A DNA stretch of 28,140 nucleotides from CAYRJA01 sp964424455 (GTDB lineage Bacteria; Bacteroidota; Bacteroidia; Chitinophagales; UBA10324): positions 1 to 28,140 of the forward strand of contig CAYRJA010000036.1 in NCBI GenBank assembly GCA_964424455.1, read 5' to 3'. This document shows positions 23,757-28,140 of this stretch, one piece after another. Under the pieces are notes generated by a model. The model was not told where the DNA came from. It was given only the letters and a program-made list of their open reading frames with translations, and did no database searches. Position numbers and translations under genes: made by a program. Every line of letters starts with the position of its first letter. Within the stretch, counting starts at the first letter, position 1.

Positions 23757-25526
23757 CTAATGTATAACCACGAATTTCTCAATAGCTATAGCGCTTCCGT
23801 TCTTCACTCTCATTTCATAAATACCTTCTGTCATTTTTTGCAATTCAATAGTATGCACAGTTATTTCACTGGCACTTTGTGCAATTGCTGAATAAACCTT
23901 TTGTCCTAGCAGATTGAATATCTCTATAGTAGTATTCTCTGCATTGTTCAAACCGGAAAGGATTAAAGAAAACATTCCATTGTTCGGATTAGGAAATAAT
24001 TTCAGTTCCAACTCAGATGAAATAAATTTTTCTTCCTCACGCTTGGCAGGAGTAGAGAAAAAATCAATTGGAGTAAAGAATGAATTGCCGCCCGGGCAAT
24101 TAGCGCGGACCTGATATTCATAATCAGTTGCTGCAGTCAGGTCACGAAGTGTTATAGAAGTGGAAGATGCATTTTTTGCAATCCATGTAGCGCTTCCTGT
24201 TTTTCGATAACGAACACGGTAATTATCGGCGGCACAAACTGCTGTCCATTGGATACGTGCCTTAGTGGTGGACAAAACAGTAACAGAGGGAGCAATTGGA
24301 ACTGTGCAGGATTTAGTGGTAGCACCTACGGTTTTTTGAGTAATTATATTTCCACCCGGACAAAATGCTATTACGCGGAAGTTGTAGGCAGTTGCTGCAT
24401 TCAATCCGGTAAAATTGTAAAACAGGTCAGCGCCAACTAAAACAGGAGAGGACCATGTTGCAGAATTTTTTTCCTTGTACCTGATTCTGTAAGAACTTGC
24501 TAAAGGATGAACATTCCATGAAAGTTTCAGCCCACAACTGGTCAGATTAGATACTGTTACATTCAGGTTAACCGTATTTGCTTCCATACCCACCGTCAGC
24601 GTTCTTATGGCGGTGCAGTTGTTGTCTGTTACAGAAACGGTATAATCTCCTGAATTCAGTCCGGTAATGGAAGAGGTGGTTGCGCCGGTTGACCATGCAA
24701 AGGTGTAAGGTGGTGCGCCTCCCGATATAAAGGTGAGCACCGAACCTTTCCCACCGCAAATATTATCATCTACAATAGCGCTGCTGATATTGGGAAGGTC
24801 AGTAACAGCGATTGCTACCTGTGCCTGTGCAGTACATCCTTCTGAATTTTCAACTGTAACAGTATAGGTAGTTGAAACCACAGGTGAAGCTGACGGATTA
24901 CTTATACTTGGGTTATTCAATCCGGTTGAAGGCGACCATAAATAGGTATCTCCGCCGCTTGCCGAAAGATTTACAGAAGTTCCCCTGCAGACAGAAGAAG
25001 CGCTGCTGCCGGCAGAAATTGAAAGTTCAGTTATCGAAAAAGCTGCTGCACTTTGTTTTCCTGTATAATCCGGAACGCTGCTTTTTATTCTGATTCTGTA
25101 ACCATTGCCGGTAGGAGTTGCCTGCGGAATTGTAACAGTTATGTTTCCGCTTGAATTGCCGGTAGCTGTTCCTATGTCAGTGGCATTGGTGAAATCGCCG
25201 GTTGCATCGGATAGCTGGGCTGTAAAAACATTATTGCTGCCGGCAATTCCAAAAGCAGTAAAAGGCAGTAAGAATGTTTCGCCTGCGCAATGAGAGGTAG
25301 TGAATCCGGTTATCAGCGCCACTTCGGGCTGTTGAAACCCCTGTGTAAGCATATTACTTCCGTTCTGAATGGTGGGAATAATTGTTTCTCCCATTGTCCA
25401 CGACCATGAAAAACTGGCAGAATTGTATTCATTTCCTGCTGTGGAAATCACTTTTGGACTAAGCGTTTGTGAACGGGATGAAAACGCTATGAAGAATAAA
25501 AACAACAAGACAATATTTTTTTTCAT
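23757..25526 (-). CDS. T9SS-secreted mosaic surface protein with PKD-like, SprB and FnIII modules
   Basis: This 589-residue secreted protein has a signal peptide (1-19, SRS-Q). Next comes the short N-terminal motif common in Bacteroidota secreted proteins (SFSWSWTMGETIIPTIQNG and LTQGFQQPE, 38-69). An Ig-like domain follows (about 72-167), then a PKD-like segment (about 169-241; LSASGGDTYLWSPSTGL and TTYTVTVENSEGC), one SprB-type repeat (about 250-312; GGAPPYTFAWSTGATTSSI), two FnIII domains (about 318-404 and 410-492) and a type A T9SS tail (FPNPNNGMFSLIL, IEIFNLLGQKVY, MTEGIYEMRVKNG). Its SprB, FnIII and tail modules parallel those of the proteins at 5762 and 7507. No enzymatic motif is visible; adhesion or binding is likely. 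Confidence 0.83.
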   Translation of the reverse strand: MKKNIVLLFLFFIAFSSRSQTLSPKVISTAGNEYNSASFSWSWTMGETIIPTIQNGSNMLTQGFQQPEVALITGFTTSHCAGETFLLPFTAFGIAGSNNVFTAQLSDATGDFTNATDIGTATGNSSGNITVTIPQATPTGNGYRIRIKSSVPDYTGKQSAAAFSITELSISAGSSASSVCRGTSVNLSASGGDTYLWSPSTGLNNPSISNPSASPVVSTTYTVTVENSEGCTAQAQVAIAVTDLPNISSAIVDDNICGGKGSVLTFISGGAPPYTFAWSTGATTSSITGLNSGDYTVSVTDNNCTAIRTLTVGMEANTVNLNVTVSNLTSCGLKLSWNVHPLASSYRIRYKEKNSATWSSPVLVGADLFYNFTGLNAATAYNFRVIAFCPGGNIITQKTVGATTKSCTVPIAPSVTVLSTTKARIQWTAVCAADNYRVRYRKTGSATWIAKNASSTSITLRDLTAATDYEYQVRANCPGGNSFFTPIDFFSTPAKREEEKFISSELELKLFPNPNNGMFSLILSGLNNAENTTIEIFNLLGQKVYSAIAQSASEITVHTIELQKMTEGIYEMRVKNGSAIAIEKFVVIH

Positions 25527-25608
25527 CGCTTATTTTTTAGAAGTTAATGATAGATGAATCAGTGCATACATTATGTTCACACTGACTTGTCAGAGTAAAT
25601 TATCAGGG

Positions 25609-26481
25609 TTACTTTTTTATAACAGTTGTCAGCACTTCTCCATGTCCTATAAATCCCGGAGGGCTGCTTACACCGGCAGTGATAGCTCCGCCGGATGCCT
25701 GTACCCAACTTGCTTTCACTTCCACAGTATGCGTACCCGGTCCCACAACAAAACTTTTAATGATAGACCAGTGCGTAGGTACTCCGGTGAGCGTTGGTCC
25801 ATTCATATTAGCTATTCTCTGATAGCCGGGTGTGCCGGCATTTACACCGTCAACATAAATAGCAATATCCACTACTACATAAGCATTAATGCCTCCTGAA
25901 TTAGTAAATCCTCCGATTGTATGTACATTAAGAATACTGCTGTCAGCCAAATCAATAGTTGAGCTTAATCCCGGAATCAGAACAAAGCCGCTGCCTGAAC
26001 CTATGGTAAGGTATCCGGTTCCGTCGGCTTCAAAAACAGAACCTTGCAGCGCATTGCCGGTAGCGCCGCCGGCATTAGCTGCATACAAAGCATACGGAAC
26101 ACTCAGCATTTGGGTAACACCCATTGCAGTATAACTGCTTCCACCGGTGGGATCTATTTCCACTTCCAGAAACTTTGCACCGTTGCCCCAGTCAATATTA
26201 CTGAACACCCCGCTGACCACTGTTCCCTGTCCAACACTCAGATTGCATAACCCTAAACTATTGGAAGTCGTATTTTGAGTTTCCTGATATACTATTGTTC
26301 CGGCAGAGGTAACATCTCGTATGGAAAACCGGATGGAAATATTTTGGTTGGCAATAATATTGCCTGCATTATCGCGGGCTACTGCCTGATACGAAAAACT
26401 TTGAGGCGCCTGAGCAACACACACAACTGATAAGAGAATGAAAATCAGAGATGAGATTACTTGTGTAAGAATAGTTTTCAT
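25609..26481 (-). CDS. Secreted Bacteroidota hypothetical protein (SFSYQAVARD family)
   Basis: This 290-residue exported protein has a signal peptide ending near CVA-QA (1-25). The N-terminal half (26-135) has a pattern recurrent in secreted Bacteroidota proteins: SFSYQAVARDNAGNIIANQNISIRFSI, VYQETQNTTSNSLGLCNLSVGQG, FLEVEIDPTGGSSYTAMG and QMLSVPYALYAANA. In longer family members this module precedes collagen-like, tail-fibre-like or peptidase-like C-termini. Here the C-terminal half (about 145-290) is Gly/Ser-rich and beta in character with no family I recognise. No T9SS tail is visible. The gene lies 82 bases upstream of the mosaic T9SS gene on the same strand. Its function is unknown. Confidence 0.7.
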   Translation of the reverse strand: MKTILTQVISSLIFILLSVVCVAQAPQSFSYQAVARDNAGNIIANQNISIRFSIRDVTSAGTIVYQETQNTTSNSLGLCNLSVGQGTVVSGVFSNIDWGNGAKFLEVEIDPTGGSSYTAMGVTQMLSVPYALYAANAGGATGNALQGSVFEADGTGYLTIGSGSGFVLIPGLSSTIDLADSSILNVHTIGGFTNSGGINAYVVVDIAIYVDGVNAGTPGYQRIANMNGPTLTGVPTHWSIIKSFVVGPGTHTVEVKASWVQASGGAITAGVSSPPGFIGHGEVLTTVIKK

Positions 26482-26718
26482 AGTTCTGAGTTTAAATGGG
26501 TTTAAAATTTTTGAAATCGAAAGATGAATAAATATTTTATAAAAATGAAATAAATAAGATGGGAGCAGTTTTTTGAGAGGCAGAATGTTTTTCCGTTTTT
26601 TTCTGACTGGTTTGGTTATGAGTTTTTCACTGGTCTTTTTAGTACATATTTTTTGATGTTCAACGGATAAAGTATGGAGAAAGGGGAGACTATTATGTTC
26701 GTTGAGTGAAATGAAAGA

Positions 26719-27837
26719 TTAACAGTTATCTGCTGCCTTTCTTATAAATATATTTTTCAGCAGTCTGTCAATTAACCACAAGAGGATCCAATAGATTAGT
26801 AAAAGTATTGGATAAAATAGTATTACTAAAAACTCATAGCCATGATGTCTGCCTGCTTCTTTTCCTATTGCATTGTCAATTAAGTTGAATGAATACATAT
26901 AACTTATTAAGATAAAGAGAGGGATTATTAAACTGCCTATGATGACAACAGGTGAATATTTTTTGTTTACAAATTGCCTGCGATACAGAAAAACAAAAAA
27001 CAGATGTAAGGAAAACAAAACTACTCCTGCTATTATTGAAAGTCTGAACGGCTCAATAATTATTAACGCCTTTGCAAAACTGCTTACTTCCGGTGTGTAA
27101 GAAAATTCAAGGTACTCAGCAGGCATTTTGTTAAATGTCCAACTGCTTATTTCCTGAAATATTTTTTCATTTGGTTGTCCAATATTAGTTGAAAGCTGTT
27201 TTACTTTTCCTTCTTGTTCGATGGTAATATTTAATGTTCCAAATGACTTCCAGAATTTAGCCGGTGACAAAGAATAGCGAAAGCTATATTCCTTAATCCA
27301 TCCTGAAATGTCGGTCCAAACGTTTGCAATATATTCTACCCGCACTTTATGCACTCCTTTTGCAATGTCGGTTTCAAAATATTTAAGGTCATTTAGTTTG
27401 TAAACATATCCTGAGTTTTTGTACCAATAAATTATCACTTCATCTCTTTCTGTATTTCTGTCAGTGGCATCTTTCAATCTGTTAAACTCTGTAAAAGGTG
27501 AGTTATCAAAATGAGTATATTCATCAGGTATGTTCTGAACAGCTATTTTTTGATTATCGAACCAGACAAAAAAACTGTCTTTATAATCCTGTGCATAAAA
27601 TAATAATGGGATTTGTCTGCCGGACACATCGCTTTGTATGGTGTACTCAACTATAAATCTGGCAGTCTTGTAATCTTTGTCAATTTTGATATTAATGAAC
27701 TCTGAAAGAATATTAATGTCTTTGCTTGTAAAAGCAGAACTCGCCATTGTTCCTCTCCAAATTGGCGATGCCATATTAGCTTGGGCAAATTGTCCGAGAA
27801 GCAGAAGAAAGAATGTTAGCAAAGTATTTAATTGCAT
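26719..27837 (-). CDS. Exported/membrane protein of unknown function
   Basis: This 372-residue protein is read from ATG 27837; the frame is open to 27942 but only the inner start gives a signal peptide (MQLNTLLTFFLLLLGQFAQA). Residues about 22-255 form a probable periplasmic beta-rich domain (IDKDYKTARFIVEYTIQSDVSGRQIPLLFYAQDY). Three strongly hydrophobic segments follow: LSIIAGVVLFSLHLFFVFLY, VVIIGSLIIPLFILISYMYSF and LVILFYPILLLIYWILLWLI. The C-terminus is short and basic with a terminal Cys. I do not recognise the family. A plausible topology is a periplasmic domain anchored by three inner-membrane helices. The 237-base gap downstream (26482-26718) shows no gene. Confidence 0.65.
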   Translation of the reverse strand: MQLNTLLTFFLLLLGQFAQANMASPIWRGTMASSAFTSKDINILSEFINIKIDKDYKTARFIVEYTIQSDVSGRQIPLLFYAQDYKDSFFVWFDNQKIAVQNIPDEYTHFDNSPFTEFNRLKDATDRNTERDEVIIYWYKNSGYVYKLNDLKYFETDIAKGVHKVRVEYIANVWTDISGWIKEYSFRYSLSPAKFWKSFGTLNITIEQEGKVKQLSTNIGQPNEKIFQEISSWTFNKMPAEYLEFSYTPEVSSFAKALIIIEPFRLSIIAGVVLFSLHLFFVFLYRRQFVNKKYSPVVIIGSLIIPLFILISYMYSFNLIDNAIGKEAGRHHGYEFLVILFYPILLLIYWILLWLIDRLLKNIFIRKAADNC

Positions 27838-28002
27838 TGTAAGTGTCTGCCTGTAAAGTAGAAAATATCGGTTTGCAAATTGACGATGTGTATGTTTCGG
27901 AAAACAGATTTTCAGGTTTGTGCTCAGGTTCATTAATATCAATGAGTTTTTAAATTTTCATGTCAGCCGGTCTTATGCAAAATCTATATAGCAGTAAGGA
28001 TT

Positions 28003-28140
28003 TTAATTTCGTTTAGTTCCTGCAGCCACAAACAATTTTCCTCCCACTTTATTTTCTTTTACCGGTAAATATTCCTGATGGAAATTAATGGTGTTGTTGC
28101 ATGAATCAAAAATAGGGGAATAAGTTTTATTACCGTTTGA
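28003..28140 (-). CDS. C-terminal end of an unidentified protein (partial)
   Basis: On the minus strand a frame enters from the right edge and runs 45 codons to a TAA at 28005-28003. The visible end includes YSPIFDSCNNTINF, HQEYLPVKENKVGGKLFVA and ends AGTKRN. It is too short to assign. It is on the same strand as the upstream-facing block and separated from the next gene by 165 bases. Codon use looks like the neighbours, which is the only support for its being a real gene. Confidence 0.4.
   Translation of the reverse strand, partial: SNGNKTYSPIFDSCNNTINFHQEYLPVKENKVGGKLFVAAGTKRN

Noticed and set aside
25573..26250. Plus-strand open frames opposite the SFSYQAVARD protein gene
   Set aside because: They are shadows of the minus-strand gene, whose signal peptide and conserved domain are clear.
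26482..26718. Search for a gene or RNA in the 237-base gap
   Set aside because: The stretch is T-rich on the plus strand with no convincing hairpin, promoter or open frame.

Overview
The window reads as chromosome of a Bacteroidota bacterium, probably a Chitinophagia or Sphingobacteriia relative. The reasons are: several secreted proteins ending in type IX secretion (T9SS) C-terminal sorting domains with SprB, GEVED and fibronectin III modules; -7 promoter boxes of the TAnnTTTG type; few Shine-Dalgarno sequences; and families such as DUF4369/DUF5106-TlpA and DUF6580. The DNA is AT-rich throughout. I see no rRNA, tRNA, CRISPR array, insertion sequence or phage gene.

Layout. Positions 1-1825 (minus) hold gpmI, coupled by a TAATG overlap to a lipoprotein gene that runs off the left edge. 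Positions 2140-5699 (plus) are a biotin block: bioF, bioD, bioA and a hotdog thioesterase. Related TGTTA...TGTAACA sites lie upstream of bioF and bioD. Positions 5762-9447 (plus) encode two tandem, related T9SS surface proteins sharing an almost identical FnIII segment, closed by a clear terminator. Positions 9695-10822 (minus) are a two-gene lipoprotein c-type cytochrome operon. Positions 11091-13017 (plus) are an ECF sigma factor overlapping a protein that looks like a dual-membrane-spanning anti-sigma factor (cytoplasmic segment, one inner-membrane helix, long linker, outer-membrane barrel). Then come a split-barrel flavoprotein (plus), a DUF6580 membrane protein and a TlpA-like thioredoxin (both minus), an RluD-type pseudouridine synthase and two M43 metalloproteases with T9SS tails (plus). 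From 20408 to the right edge everything is on the minus strand: a LutA-like CCG protein, a CAP-like/OmpA-like envelope protein, a third mosaic T9SS protein, a secreted hypothetical protein, a membrane protein and the tail of a further gene.

How it fits together. Much of the window concerns the cell envelope: T9SS cargo (five proteins), lipoproteins, OmpA-like and barrel proteins. The biotin block and gpmI are core metabolism. The T9SS machinery itself, bioB and the pimelate-forming genes are not here.

I did not find a self-contained, clearly undescribed system. The most interesting signals are a strong, frame-independent excess of the heptamer TGTWACA (about 45 copies by hand count against 5-6 expected), its paired inverted copies in front of the biotin genes, the sigma/anti-sigma-barrel pair, and the CAP-OmpA fusion.
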